This document shows positions 16,292 through 25,015 of a DNA stretch of 57,219 nucleotides, piece by piece. The position numbers and the translations under genes were made by a program. This DNA comes from Ruminococcus sp. GTDB lineage: Bacteria; Bacillota; Clostridia; Lachnospirales; Lachnospiraceae. The notes under the pieces are model-generated. The model did not search any database, was not told the DNA's origin, and saw nothing but the letters and a program-made list of their open reading frames with translations. The stretch is taken from NCBI GenBank assembly GCA_023663085.1, contig JAMPIB010000018.1:1-57219 (forward strand), read 5' to 3'. How positions within the stretch are numbered: the first letter of the stretch is position 1; every line of letters starts with the position of its first letter.

Positions 16292-17116
16292 TTAATCCCT
16301 TTTTAATTGAAACAATATCTCTTCAAAGCAGACTCCATCCGTTTTGGGAATCTCCAGTTCGATAGACTTTAAGATACATTTTTTCACAAACCCGGAGGCT
16401 TTTCTGACAGACCTCTCGAAAGGTACTCCGTTTACGGCATCCGCCGCAATGACCGAAGCAAAGACGTCTCCCGTCCCGGAGCGTTCTGTCCCCACTCTGT
16501 GGGTACGGATCTGCCGCGGTTCTTTTCCTTTTTCATAAATATAATTGGCGATAAACTCTCCCTGTCGAATACCGGTGATGACTACCTTTTCCGGCCCCTG
16601 TGCGGAAAGCGTCTGCGCCATCGCATATAATTCTTTTTTCTTCCAGCCGCGGTCTTTATAAGGCGTATCTGTCAGATTACAGCATTCCGTCAGATTCGGG
16701 GTGATAATATCCGCATACGATATCAACTGTTTCATCTCTTCACACAACTGTCTGGTATAGGTGGAATACAGCCTGCCGTTGTCTCCCATGACCGGGTCGA
16801 TGACGATAAGCGTATCTTCCCTGGAAAAATCCCTTATGAACTCTTTGACGATCTGTATCTGTTTTGCAGACCCCAGAAATCCGGTAGCGATTCCTTCAAA
16901 GACAAGACCGAGTTTCTTCCAGTTCGCTATGTATTCCGCCATCCTGTCCGTATAATCATCAAAAAAGAAATGTGGATAGCCTGTATGATTGGAAAAAACA
17001 GAAGTCGGCACCGGACAGCACTGTACGCCCAGATAAGAAATAATGGGCAGAGACACCGCTATGGAGCAGCGCCCGAAACCTGATATATCATTGATCACCG
17101 CGATTTTTTTCTGCAT
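16292..17116 (-). CDS. Pyridoxal/pyridoxamine kinase, PdxY type
   Basis: A 274-residue ribokinase-fold kinase that phosphorylates vitamin B6 forms. Visible features: INDISGFGRCSIAVSLPI (substrate loop), VIDPVMGDNGRLYSTY, ITPNLTECCNLT and the anion hole with catalytic Asp in GTERSGTGDVFAS. The length is usual for PdxY and ThiD-like PdxK enzymes; the DxxG...GTGD arrangement fits the B6 kinases better than HMP kinases. It precedes the radical SAM gene on the minus strand. The short gap after it contains three TTTTTAATCCC-like copies (about 16278-16305). Confidence 0.87.
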   Translation of the reverse strand: MQKKIAVINDISGFGRCSIAVSLPIISYLGVQCCPVPTSVFSNHTGYPHFFFDDYTDRMAEYIANWKKLGLVFEGIATGFLGSAKQIQIVKEFIRDFSREDTLIVIDPVMGDNGRLYSTYTRQLCEEMKQLISYADIITPNLTECCNLTDTPYKDRGWKKKELYAMAQTLSAQGPEKVVITGIRQGEFIANYIYEKGKEPRQIRTHRVGTERSGTGDVFASVIAADAVNGVPFERSVRKASGFVKKCILKSIELEIPKTDGVCFEEILFQLKRD

Positions 17117-17200
17117 ATAACACCCAGCCTTTCCTGCCTGTTTTAGCAGGTCTGACTTTTCCCCTTGGGAAAGAATCAGCCAACCATCATACTATCACTA

Positions 17201-17236
17201 AAAAAGCGGAACTGCAACTGCAATTCCGCTTTTTAA
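17201..17236 (-). terminator. Terminator of the sigma/anti-sigma operon
   Basis: AAAAAGCGGAA (17201-17211) pairs with TTCCGCTTTTT (17224-17234), giving T-tails on both strands. It lies after the anti-sigma gene and upstream of pdxY. Confidence 0.85.
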
Positions 17237-17283
17237 AGACCAACCGTCTGCCACGCTGCGATTCCGAAGCCAGGGCAGCCTCT

Positions 17284-18084
17284 TTACTGCGCATTTATGA
17301 TCTCTTCGGCCATATCCAACATTTCCTCCGCGCCAAGCGTCACATTAAACCCATACAATGTATAGAGGATACCGTCTTTTTCCCACCTTACGGACATAGA
17401 CTGGTTGATCATCACACTGTCTGAACCGACAGCCAGATTATAGTCATCTCTTTCCATATTGGCCTTATCTTCGTCGGTCAGTTCATAGTCTACCGGCACG
17501 AATTTATTGGTGATAACATCATAATACATTGTAACGTTTCCGCATGTTCTCACACTGTCAGCTGTATTCGCCGAATAAACCTCCCAGGAGCTTTCCCGGT
17601 TCTGCTCAATATCCAGATTCAGATCAGCCCCGCCTTCTTTTTGATAACGGATGCTCAGCCCTTTTTCTGTATAGACCGTATTCCTGTTTTCATCCTTCGC
17701 TTCTATATGGGTTGTCACCGCCCCCGCAAAATGATAACCGTTGCCAAAATTCTCCACATAATCTGCGGAATATCCAATTTTTTCTTCCGCACGGGACAGC
17801 TGTTCATAAGATGTGTATTCCGGTCTGGAAGAAGAACTCATGACAAACCCTGAAACGTGTCCGGCAAATACGGAACCCGACACGAGCAGACATGCTGCTG
17901 CCACGCCGATCGCCATTTTTTTCATACTGATCCTGCTCATACTTTTTTCCTCCTGTTTTCTGTTGATCTGTTCGTCAATCCTTGCCTTTAGCTGTGACGA
18001 AGCCGAAACAGCTTCACATTCACGCTCTAATGCCGCCTTTAAACTCTGCCCGAAGTTTTTATCTTTTTCCATCATATCCATCAC
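17284..18084 (-). CDS. Transmembrane anti-sigma factor, DUF4367-like
   Basis: A 266-residue membrane protein encoded with an overlap of four bases (ATGA) after the ECF sigma factor, the hallmark of a cognate anti-sigma. Residues 1-55 are cytoplasmic and charged (KDKNFGQSLKAALERECEAV), a single span follows (MAIGVAAACLLVSGSVFAG), and the rest is extracellular with a DUF4367-like C-terminus (VRWEKDGILYTLYGFN...LDMAEEII). No zinc HxxxCxxC anti-sigma motif is present. It is likely to hold the sigma factor at the membrane and to sense an envelope signal. Confidence 0.8.
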   Translation of the reverse strand: MMDMMEKDKNFGQSLKAALERECEAVSASSQLKARIDEQINRKQEEKSMSRISMKKMAIGVAAACLLVSGSVFAGHVSGFVMSSSSRPEYTSYEQLSRAEEKIGYSADYVENFGNGYHFAGAVTTHIEAKDENRNTVYTEKGLSIRYQKEGGADLNLDIEQNRESSWEVYSANTADSVRTCGNVTMYYDVITNKFVPVDYELTDEDKANMERDDYNLAVGSDSVMINQSMSVRWEKDGILYTLYGFNVTLGAEEMLDMAEEIINAQ

Positions 18085-18641
18085 GCCTTTCTCTGGTTAC
18101 CGGTCCATTCCGGCTCCTCTAATGCTTTTTTCATATACTTTCTTGCCGTGTGGAGCCTGGATTTGACCGTACCTTCCATAATACCGAGCATTCCCGCGAT
18201 CTCGCTGACGCTTAACTCATTATAGTAAAAAAGTATCACCACCACCCGCTGCTTAACGGGAAGTGTTTTTACTACGGCACCAAGTCTTTCGGCTTCTTCA
18301 CGCTGCATGACTTCGTCTAAGGTAGAAGGTTCTATTCTATCCTGCGCTCTGCTCACCGCCTCTTCGTCAGGGATTTCCCTGCTTTTCTTTCTGGCGCTGC
18401 GCCAGGCCGTCCTCACAAGGATCCGCATCATCCAGGCCTTAAATCCACTGTTATTTTTAAGCTTAGCGCTGTGCAGATAGATTTTTACAAAAGTATCCTG
18501 CACGATATCTTCACTGTCCGCCAGATTTCCTGTAATCAGATATGCCGTGTGGAGAGCCGGATTCCTGTATTTTTCATACAGCGCGTCAAATGCCGCCCTG
18601 CTGCCTTCTTTAAGCTGTTCTACCAGAATTTCTTCCTTCAT
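18081..18641 (-). CDS. ECF RNA polymerase sigma factor
   Basis: A 186-residue extracytoplasmic-function sigma factor. Region 2 shows AFDALYEKYRNPALHTAYLITGNLADSEDIVQDTFVKIY; region 4 shows LPVKQRVVVILFYYNELSVSEIAGML and GTVKSRLHTARKYMKKAL. The start was placed at ATG 18641 (MKEEILVEQL) with AAAGG just upstream. It forms a two-gene operon with the anti-sigma protein. Target promoters are not identified; autoregulation is likely. Confidence 0.9.
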   Translation of the reverse strand: MKEEILVEQLKEGSRAAFDALYEKYRNPALHTAYLITGNLADSEDIVQDTFVKIYLHSAKLKNNSGFKAWMMRILVRTAWRSARKKSREIPDEEAVSRAQDRIEPSTLDEVMQREEAERLGAVVKTLPVKQRVVVILFYYNELSVSEIAGMLGIMEGTVKSRLHTARKYMKKALEEPEWTGNQRKA

Positions 18642-18828
18642 AACCTTTTTTCCTTTTTTTCGGTGCACCTGTTATAAAGAGTCTCCTATTTTCAGATTGG
18701 TTCATTTTTTTCTTTTTTTCTTGCTATCTTACCGATTTCCTATTATACTATAATAAGGATGAAATACCATTCGGGGAATATTATTCCATATCGAAAACAG
18801 AATTTATCAATGCAGGAGAGAAATCACT

Positions 18829-20532
18829 ATGAAAAAAAAGCCAAGTATCATCGTAATTTTACTTTTGTTATGCCTGTTACCCACTATTTTATCTATTTCT
18901 GTCAACATCATCACCTCTTCCGATTATATGAAATCTACTGCGGAAAATGAAATTGAAACCACGCTGATGGCCACCGGATATACGCTGTTGGAAACCCTGG
19001 ATGCGCTCGACAGCGGTACATACAGACTGTCTGGTGAAACACTGTATAAAGGCGGAACCAATATGGCCTTTAATCTTGATATTGTAGACTATATTAAAGA
19101 AAAGACAGATGTAGACTGTACACTGTTTTACGGTGATACCCGTTATATGACAACGCTCATTGACGCTACAGGAGAGCGTATGCTTCTGACACAGTGTTCC
19201 GATACGGTCAGGGAAATCGTTCTGGAACAGGGAAATACCTATTTTGCCAAAAATATTGATATCGGCGGCACGGACTACTATGGCTACTATATTCCGATCG
19301 AACAGAAAGCCGGTATCGTCGGCATGATCTTCACCGGTAAGCCGAGTTCTGAACTGACAGCGGCAACGAACAGCTATTTAACTTATATCCTGCTCATATC
19401 CCTTGGCCTTACTGTTGTTATCATTGTTGTAGCTTTTCTGGTTGGCAGGATAATTGCCAAACGTATTCAGGTTCTTCGGGATGATACCGTAATGCTCTCC
19501 CAGGGCCGGCTGGATTTCCAGATAACAAATAAAAACATGATCCGGGAATTGTATGATGTTGCAGCGGCGGCCGAAACGCTGCGTACACAGTTAGTCGATG
19601 TTGTACAGATGATCTTAAGCTGCGCCGGTACGGTGGATACTTCCGTGGCTCACGTAGACGACTCCCTTAATAACTGTTCACAGGCAGTCAAAGATCTGAG
19701 TACTACTATGGAAGAACTTGCTTACGGCGCACAGAGTATGGCTTCGGCTGTTGAGAAGCAGTCTTTTAGTATGAGTGAGATTTCCGATAATATCACACAG
19801 ATCGCAAGCAGTTCCACGGCAACCCAGGAAGTAACAAGAGAAGTGGCCAGTGTCAGCAATACTGCCAAGAACAATCTCGGTGAATTACTGGATGCCAACA
19901 GTTATACTACAACAAGCGCCAACAATGTTATCACCAGTATCAGCAGCGTGAGTGATGCCGTACAGCAGATCACAACCGCGGCGCAGATGATAATGGATAT
20001 CTCCGATCAGACCAATCTGCTCTCCTTAAATGCAAGTATCGAAGCGGCCAGAGCAGGAGAAGCGGGAAGAGGATTTGCAGTCGTAGCCGGTGAGATCCAG
20101 AAACTGGCGGAACAGTCCAATTCTTCTGCACAGCAGATCCAGTCTATTATAGAAGAGATCACCTCCAAGACCGAGGAATGTACGAAGATTGCAGGACAGA
20201 TCCAGGATGCAGTCGGCAAAGAAGCAGACGCCCTCAAAGATGTAAGCCAGAGTTTCGATAATGTAGACAGCAACATAGACGAAGCAGCCTCCGCTGTAAA
20301 CCGTATCACGGAGATCGTGGAAGTCGTAGATAAGAGCAAGGTCAGCGTTCTGGATTCTGTCAGCGACTTATCCGGTATCTCGGAAGAGAATGCTGCTTCT
20401 GCCGAAGAAGCAAATGCCTCTACGGAAGAACTGAGAGCCAATATAGAAGAAGTTGCCGGACAGGCCAATGAACTGAAATCAGTTATCGAACAGCTGAATA
20501 ACAGTGTTGCTTTCTTCCACCTTGGATCATAA
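18829..20532 (+). CDS. Methyl-accepting chemotaxis protein (sCache type)
   Basis: A 567-residue chemoreceptor. An N-terminal span ([17 protein letters not shown]) and a second span ([20 protein letters not shown], about 185-205) bracket an extracellular Cache-like sensor containing [17 protein letters not shown], typical of single Cache domains with small ligands. A HAMP segment follows, then the cytoplasmic coiled coil with the signalling tip [26 protein letters not shown] is upstream of ATG 18829. It stands alone between the ECF operon and tRNA-Arg. Confidence 0.92.
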   Translation: MKKKPSIIVILLLLCLLPTILSISVNIITSSDYMKSTAENEIETTLMATGYTLLETLDALDSGTYRLSGETLYKGGTNMAFNLDIVDYIKEKTDVDCTLFYGDTRYMTTLIDATGERMLLTQCSDTVREIVLEQGNTYFAKNIDIGGTDYYGYYIPIEQKAGIVGMIFTGKPSSELTAATNSYLTYILLISLGLTVVIIVVAFLVGRIIAKRIQVLRDDTVMLSQGRLDFQITNKNMIRELYDVAAAAETLRTQLVDVVQMILSCAGTVDTSVAHVDDSLNNCSQAVKDLSTTMEELAYGAQSMASAVEKQSFSMSEISDNITQIASSSTATQEVTREVASVSNTAKNNLGELLDANSYTTTSANNVITSISSVSDAVQQITTAAQMIMDISDQTNLLSLNASIEAARAGEAGRGFAVVAGEIQKLAEQSNSSAQQIQSIIEEITSKTEECTKIAGQIQDAVGKEADALKDVSQSFDNVDSNIDEAASAVNRITEIVEVVDKSKVSVLDSVSDLSGISEENAASAEEANASTEELRANIEEVAGQANELKSVIEQLNNSVAFFHLGS

Positions 20533-20557
20533 GCCATTCTTACTTATAACAGGAAAA

Positions 20558-20602
20558 CAGCCGGCAGACGGGATGCAAAATCCGATTGTCGGCTGAATTT
20601 TT
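20558..20602 (+). terminator. Terminator after chemoreceptor gene
   Basis: CAGCCGGCA (20558-20566) pairs with TGTCGGCTG (20587-20595), one G-U pair, followed by AATTTTT. Confidence 0.75.
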
Positions 20603-20626
20603 ATAGATTTTTATAGATTTTTATAG
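20597..20626. repeat. Three perfect copies of ATTTTTATAG
   Basis: Three tandem ten-base units at 20597-20606, 20607-20616 and 20617-20626, between the terminator and the tRNA-Arg promoter. The period is close to one helical turn, so it may act as a curved or UP-like element. Confidence 0.85.
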
Positions 20627-20652
20627 CTGACAGAAAAATTACGCTATATCTC

Positions 20653-20681
20653 TTGACATTTCCTGCAAAACTATATATAAT
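20653..20681 (+). promoter_or_regulatory. Promoter of tRNA-Arg
   Basis: Consensus TTGACA (20653-20658), a 17-base spacer and TATAAT (20676-20681), a full match to the housekeeping sigma. Confidence 0.85.
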
Positions 20682-20711
20682 TTCATGTGTTGTGAGGTTT
20701 TCACAAGATAC

Positions 20712-20785
20712 GTGCGCTTAGCTCAGCTGGATAGAGCGTTTGGCTACGGACCAAAAGGTCGGGGGTTCGAATCCTCTAGCGCACG
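20712..20785 (+). tRNA. tRNA-Arg (ACG)
   Basis: Acceptor GTGCGCT pairs with AGCGCAC; the anticodon stem TTTGG/CCAAA encloses CTACGGA, giving anticodon ACG (read as ICG). The T-arm GGGGGTTCGAATCCTCT is present. CCA is not encoded. Confidence 0.96.
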
Positions 20786-20867
20786 CTTTTCTGTTTTTTT
20801 AGATAGAAAAACCACCCTTGTATACTTGACCGTAGCGAGGATGGCAATTCTGTCATATTTGTAAGGT

Positions 20868-20894
20868 CAACCACCTTGTGGGCGGTTGTTTTCT
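20868..20894 (+). terminator. Terminator downstream of tRNA-Arg
   Basis: CAACCACC pairs with GGCGGTTG around TTGTG, one mismatch, followed by TTTTCT. The 80 bases between tRNA and this hairpin hold no gene. Confidence 0.65.
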
Positions 20895-20928
20895 CATGTG
20901 TATAATATAGCATATCCTTTTATTTTAT

Positions 20929-21498
20929 TCAAGTGATTTTCAAAGAAAGAAATTTCCCGTTCCAGAAATAAAACCCCCACTCCCACTTTGTATGACTGAC
21001 CAGTTTCATACCGATCTCACGCATCCGGTCATTCAGTCTGTGATACATAATATCATATTCCCAGCGGATACCTGCGATATATTCCCGTTCTCTCACAGAA
21101 AGGCAGGATAAGAACTGCTCCTGTTTATCCAATCCCGTTTTCCGCCACATGCCAAAGGGGCATTCCATATAGGAATTTTCTTCTCCGTATTCTGCTATAT
21201 TCGCTGCAATGGCCTCCGCCATTTTCCCGTTATTTTTATCCTGTAAAAAAAGAGCCTGCATCCTGCCCTCTTCCACCGGCAGCTTCGCCAGCAGGATACC
21301 GGATTCCTGCAGATGCCTGTAGACAGCCTTTTCAATTCTGGCGCGCGGGGCAGGATAAGAAAGCTGTGTCATGATCTGTTCCACAGAAAATCCTCTGTCT
21401 ACCAGATGCCTGATAGCGCCGCCAGCCGCCGCGTCAAATACAAAATCAGAGAGCGCCTCTTCAAAATATCCTTTTTTTCCTGTTCTTTCTTCATTCAC
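20929..21498 (-). CDS. Hypothetical protein
   Basis: A 189-residue soluble protein, not recognised. GTG 21498 is the start, with GGAGG ten bases upstream. The N-terminal half is helical and holds GGAIRHLVDRGFSVEQIMTQLSYP and RARIEKAVYRHLQESG, which could be a small helix-turn-helix-like DNA- or protein-binding region. The C-terminal half has many aromatic residues and ends WEWGFYFWNGKFLSLKIT. It stands alone, convergent with tRNA-Arg and divergent from the lipoprotein gene at 21682. Confidence 0.65.
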   Translation of the reverse strand: MNEERTGKKGYFEEALSDFVFDAAAGGAIRHLVDRGFSVEQIMTQLSYPAPRARIEKAVYRHLQESGILLAKLPVEEGRMQALFLQDKNNGKMAEAIAANIAEYGEENSYMECPFGMWRKTGLDKQEQFLSCLSVREREYIAGIRWEYDIMYHRLNDRMREIGMKLVSHTKWEWGFYFWNGKFLSLKIT

Positions 21499-21681
21499 GT
21501 TCTGTCATCCTCCGGTATCCTATTGAAAACATTGTACTAAAATCCTGCCTTCTTTTCAATATTTCTCCAATATTCCCTGCTTTTATGCCCCAATATTCGG
21601 TGTTTTTCACATTGACAGAAAATCCTCCCGCTGATTATAATATGCTTTGTTCAGTTATAAAAATCAAGATGGAGGGTGGAT

Positions 21682-22845
21682 ATGAAAAAGATAGTAACAT
21701 TATGTCTTATTGCTGCCATGAGTTTACAGCTAATGGCCTGTGCAATAGGCAATAAAGACGCATGGATTGAAGAAAACACCGGCAAAGTCGGATCAACCCT
21801 TGACTGCGGTCAGTTCGTTGTCAATGGAGAGGTTTATTCTTTTCCCGGCGAAATAGCAGACTGGCTTAGCAGCGGTTGGCATATTTCCAATAATTATGAA
21901 AACAAAGATACTTTTAAACTGGAAAGCAATGTTGATTCCAACGAATTTGAACTTTTTAACGACGAAGTAAGTTCTCAGTATGTAAGTATGCTGGCGATCA
22001 ATCTGAATGAGGAACCGTCCAAGATCGCAGACTGCTCCATCGAACAGGTAGAGATCAATGTATCGACCGATAATGACAGCGTGAAACTGGTTCTTCCGGG
22101 CGGCATCACTTATAAGAGTACAAGAGAAGATGTCATCGCCGCTTATGGCGAACCTGTTCTGGAAGAAGATGGCGGACATCTGTATTATCAGTACACATCC
22201 GCTGATGACTGGGATGTAAACGTAGAGATTGATATCCGTTCCGATGCAGTCTATAAAGTAACTTATTATCTGTCAGAGACCAACTGGGGGTATATCGGCA
22301 ATGCAGATGACTGTATCCAGTATGTTGATGATGCGTTAAAGGCAAGTTTCTATGGCGATTATGCTCACTATGTAGAAACCAAATTTGATACGGAAGAAGG
22401 CGCACAGGAATTATATGCGGCAGAAATCGAATATTATACACAGGGTCTGATGTATTACCTTGATGTAGACTATGATACGATTGATCCTTCCATTATAGAC
22501 AGCTACCGTGATCTTGCTGCCGAAGTACTTTCCAGATTCAAATGGGATACCCCTGTTGTTGACCTTGACGATGGTGCAGACTACGGTGAAGTGACGCTGA
22601 CCATGTATCCTACAGATTTTCTGGATATCATTCTTCCGGACGCACAGGCAGTTGCCGACGCATCCGCCGATATGACCGAAGATGAATATGCGGAAAACAT
22701 GCTGGCCGCTATCAGTCCCCTGGTATCAGAGATTTCTTACAGAGATCCTATCACCTACACATATGATATTGATTTAACAAGCGGTATCATTTCTTCAGAT
22801 GATTGGGATGAAATCGACGATATCCTTATGGATTTTGCAGAATAA
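21682..22845 (+). CDS. Hypothetical lipoprotein
   Basis: A 387-residue protein with a lipoprotein signal, MKKIVTLCLIAAMSLQLMAC, the lipobox Cys being residue 20. ATG 21682 has GGAGGG five bases upstream. The mature protein is very acidic. A segment around KLVLPGGITYKSTREDVIAAYGEPV and VEIDIRSDAVYKVTYYLS resembles the SmpA/OmlA-like beta-alpha repeat often seen in clostridial lipoproteins. The C-terminal half has the DUF5105-like look of secreted Lachnospiraceae proteins, but no firm family is claimed. It is a single-gene unit closed by a long hairpin. Confidence 0.75.
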   Translation: MKKIVTLCLIAAMSLQLMACAIGNKDAWIEENTGKVGSTLDCGQFVVNGEVYSFPGEIADWLSSGWHISNNYENKDTFKLESNVDSNEFELFNDEVSSQYVSMLAINLNEEPSKIADCSIEQVEINVSTDNDSVKLVLPGGITYKSTREDVIAAYGEPVLEEDGGHLYYQYTSADDWDVNVEIDIRSDAVYKVTYYLSETNWGYIGNADDCIQYVDDALKASFYGDYAHYVETKFDTEEGAQELYAAEIEYYTQGLMYYLDVDYDTIDPSIIDSYRDLAAEVLSRFKWDTPVVDLDDGADYGEVTLTMYPTDFLDIILPDAQAVADASADMTEDEYAENMLAAISPLVSEISYRDPITYTYDIDLTSGIISSDDWDEIDDILMDFAE

Positions 22846-22861
22846 TACAATTTTCTATATA

Positions 22862-22929
22862 AGAACAAACAGCCATTTCCGTCTGGCAGGTATAGAATCT
22901 GCCGGATGCGAAAATGGCTGTTTTGTTCT
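22862..22929. terminator. Two-stem bidirectional terminator
   Basis: AGAACAAACAGCCATTT pairs with AAATGGCTGTTTTGTTCT, enclosing an inner CTGGCAG/CTGCCGG stem. Both strands end in T-rich tails, so it serves the lipoprotein gene and the convergent YbjQ gene. Confidence 0.8.
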
Positions 22930-22942
22930 GTTATTTATATAA

Positions 22943-23257
22943 TTATGCTTTGAATTTTACGGCTGTACCATATGCCATAACTTCCGCTGCTCCCTGCATA
23001 ACAGCCGCAGACGCATAACGTACATTGACAATGGCGTCCGCTCCCATAGTCTGCGCTTCTTCTACCATACGTTTGGTAGCCAGTGCCCTGGCTTCGCTCA
23101 TCATTTCCGTATAGGCTTTTAATTCGCCGCCTACTAATGTCTTAAAACCCTGTGTGATATCCTTTCCAAAATTTTTGGACTGAATGGTACTTCCTTTTAC
23201 CATACCTAACATTTCCAGTTCTTTTCCACTGATATAATCAGTATTGACTAAGATCAT
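22943..23257 (-). CDS. YbjQ/UPF0145-family protein
   Basis: A 104-residue pentameric-type small protein of the YbjQ (DUF74) family: ILVNTDYISGKELEMLGMVKG, ARALATKRMVEEAQTMGADAIVNVRY and the C-terminal MAYGTAVKF are the standard motifs. Members are tagged as heavy-metal-binding on thin evidence and often lie near SPFH proteins, as here. It overlaps the preceding small membrane protein gene by 20 bases and is last in a four-gene minus-strand run. Confidence 0.9.
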   Translation of the reverse strand: MILVNTDYISGKELEMLGMVKGSTIQSKNFGKDITQGFKTLVGGELKAYTEMMSEARALATKRMVEEAQTMGADAIVNVRYASAAVMQGAAEVMAYGTAVKFKA

Positions 23258-23462
23258 CTTCTTCTCCTCCTTTAATCTCTTTGATCCTGCTGATCAGAGC
23301 ACCAAGCATCACCGCCGCCAGAAGCAGGGGTACTACAATAAACAAAACTCTGACGATCACAGGAACCGGCATCATCATAAAAATTACCGCAATCCCAATA
23401 TAGTATAGCACAAAAAACACCGCAATAACAATCGGAGCTATCATCTTTTTTCCATGATCCAT
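23238..23462 (-). CDS. Small two-span membrane protein
   Basis: A 74-residue protein starting at ATG 23462 (MDHGKKMIAP) with AAAGGAGG eight bases upstream. It has two hydrophobic helices (IVIAVFFVLYYIGIAVIF and IVRVLFIVVPLLLAAVMLGALI) joined by a short loop, and a charged cytoplasmic tail KEIKGGEEDDLSQY. No family is recognised. It overlaps the YbjQ gene and follows the ribbon-helix-helix gene, so the products probably act together at the membrane. Confidence 0.75.
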   Translation of the reverse strand: MDHGKKMIAPIVIAVFFVLYYIGIAVIFMMMPVPVIVRVLFIVVPLLLAAVMLGALISRIKEIKGGEEDDLSQY

Positions 23463-23499
23463 ATACGGGTCCTCCTTTCCCATCGTATGTGTCAAAAAT

Positions 23500-23703
23500 T
23501 CATTCTATGTCCAGTTCCGGCGGCACATCTATCTCATCAGAAACATATTTTCCGTTCTTCTTACGCTGCCTCACACACTCTGTCAAAAGATATTCAATCT
23601 GTCCATTGACGGAACGGAAATCATCTTCCGCCCAGGATGCGATAGCCTCATATAATTTGGCTGAGAGCCGGAGCGGAACCTGCTTTTTACCCGAATCACC
23701 CAT
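23500..23703 (-). CDS. Arc-like ribbon-helix-helix protein
   Basis: A 67-residue protein. [41 protein letters not shown] is split here as a beta strand (VPLRLS), helix A ([13 protein letters not shown]) and helix B ([15 protein letters not shown]), the Arc/MetJ fold used by many antitoxin-type repressors. It follows the SPFH gene by 14 bases. It may autoregulate the cluster; no toxin gene is recognisable beside it. Confidence 0.8.
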   Translation of the reverse strand: MGDSGKKQVPLRLSAKLYEAIASWAEDDFRSVNGQIEYLLTECVRQRKKNGKYVSDEIDVPPELDIE

Positions 23704-23717
23704 ATCATCATTCCTTT

Positions 23718-24719
23718 TTAATACAGACTTCCCGAATTCACTACCGGCTGTGCATCATGATTGCCGCATAAAACAACGAGCAGATTGGATACCATAGCGG
23801 CTTTACGTTCTTCATCCAGTTCCACCGTATGCCTTTCATTCAGGCGCTCCAAGGCCATTTCCACCATACCGACCGCACCATCCACGATCATCTTTCTGGC
23901 GTCAATGATAGCCGACGCCTGCTGTCTTTGCAGCATGACCGCCGCGATCTCCGGTGCATATGCCAGATAAGTGATGCGTGCCTCCACAATTTCGATTCCC
24001 GCTTCTAAAACTCTTTCCTGTATCTCATCACGTATGCGGGCCGCGACCACTTCGCTCGAACCCCGAAGACTGCCTTCATCCGCAACACCGTCGCCGCTCG
24101 TATCCACATTCGGCGCTACATCATAAGGATAAAGGCGCACGATATTTCTCAGCGCACTGTCGCATTGCAGGGAAAGAAATTCCTTGTAATTATCCACGTT
24201 GAAGACCGCCTTCACCGTATCGGTGATACGCCATGTGACTGCAATGCCAATCTCAACCGGATTACCCAGACAGTCGTTGATCTTCTGGCGGCCGTTATTC
24301 AGCGTCATGATCTTTAAAGAAATCTTCTTGCTCGCTATCTCTATCGCCGCATTCGCCGACACATGCCCGGCCGCGTCGCCGACGTCGCCGCTCTGGCTAA
24401 GCCTCGTCCCGGCCGCCGGATTCACGCTGCTGCAAAAAGGATTCACATAATAAAATCCATCGCCCTTTAACGTGCCGATATATTTACCGAACAATGTAAG
24501 TACAAGTGCCTCCTGCGGCTTTAATACCTTTAATCCGGGTAAAAAGATCCATGCCAGTAACAGAACGACCACGCTGATAATAACAAGCGCCGGGCTTTCT
24601 CCCCGATCCGCCATGATCCCGCCGAATATGGCGCCCGCTATGGCCAGCGCGTATACCAGCAGAATTGCCAGTAAAACCGCCATTCCATGTTTTTTCCCTG
24701 TTAAAATTTTTTCTTCCAT
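23718..24719 (-). CDS. SPFH/Band 7 membrane protein
   Basis: A 333-residue protein from ATG 24719 (GGAGG upstream). Two N-terminal spans ([20 protein letters not shown] and [19 protein letters not shown]) lead into a Band 7 domain: [71 protein letters not shown] coiled coil ([32 protein letters not shown]) ends the domain. SPFH proteins form large membrane-attached rings that organise lipid domains and proteases. It is first in a cluster with an RHH protein, a small membrane protein and YbjQ. Confidence 0.9.
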   Translation of the reverse strand: MEEKILTGKKHGMAVLLAILLVYALAIAGAIFGGIMADRGESPALVIISVVVLLLAWIFLPGLKVLKPQEALVLTLFGKYIGTLKGDGFYYVNPFCSSVNPAAGTRLSQSGDVGDAAGHVSANAAIEIASKKISLKIMTLNNGRQKINDCLGNPVEIGIAVTWRITDTVKAVFNVDNYKEFLSLQCDSALRNIVRLYPYDVAPNVDTSGDGVADEGSLRGSSEVVAARIRDEIQERVLEAGIEIVEARITYLAYAPEIAAVMLQRQQASAIIDARKMIVDGAVGMVEMALERLNERHTVELDEERKAAMVSNLLVVLCGNHDAQPVVNSGSLY

Positions 24720-24872
24720 AAGTATCCTCCATTCCTGTCTGTAAAAGTATAAGATCATCTTTCTGATATCATTATGATATCATATTAATTCTTTTTGTCA
24801 AGAGGATATGGGCGGAAACTCACATTATTTTTTGCTTTTCTTTTAGCGGATTTAATGATATACTGGTTATAT

Positions 24873-24943
24873 GCAGATATAGTTCATCGGTAGAACGCCA
24901 GCTTCCCAAGCTGGAGAGGCGGGTTCGATTCCCGTTATCTGCT
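24873..24943 (+). tRNA. tRNA-Gly (CCC)
   Basis: Acceptor GCAGATA pairs with TATCTGC; the anticodon stem CCAGC/GCTGG encloses TTCCCAA, anticodon CCC. T-arm CGGGTTCGATTCCCG. CCA is not encoded. Confidence 0.96.
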
Positions 24944-24945
24944 TT

Positions 24946-24977
24946 ACGCTGAATCGGAGGATGTTCAGCGTTTTTTA
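24946..24977 (+). terminator. Terminator of tRNA-Gly
   Basis: ACGCTGAA (24946-24953) pairs with TTCAGCGT (24964-24971), followed by TTTTT. Confidence 0.85.
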
Positions 24978-25015
24978 TTTTAAATATGAAAAAAACAGCC
25001 ATTCTGGCATCTCTC

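Noticed and set aside
16278-16305. Tandem TTTTTAATCCC copies after pdxY as a regulatory array
   Set aside because: Only about three imperfect short copies that include the end of the coding region; simple slippage is enough to explain them.
20786-20928. Possible integrative element attachment site beside tRNA-Arg
   Set aside because: No integrase and no repeat of the tRNA 3' end were found nearby; the segment is better explained by a terminator hairpin.
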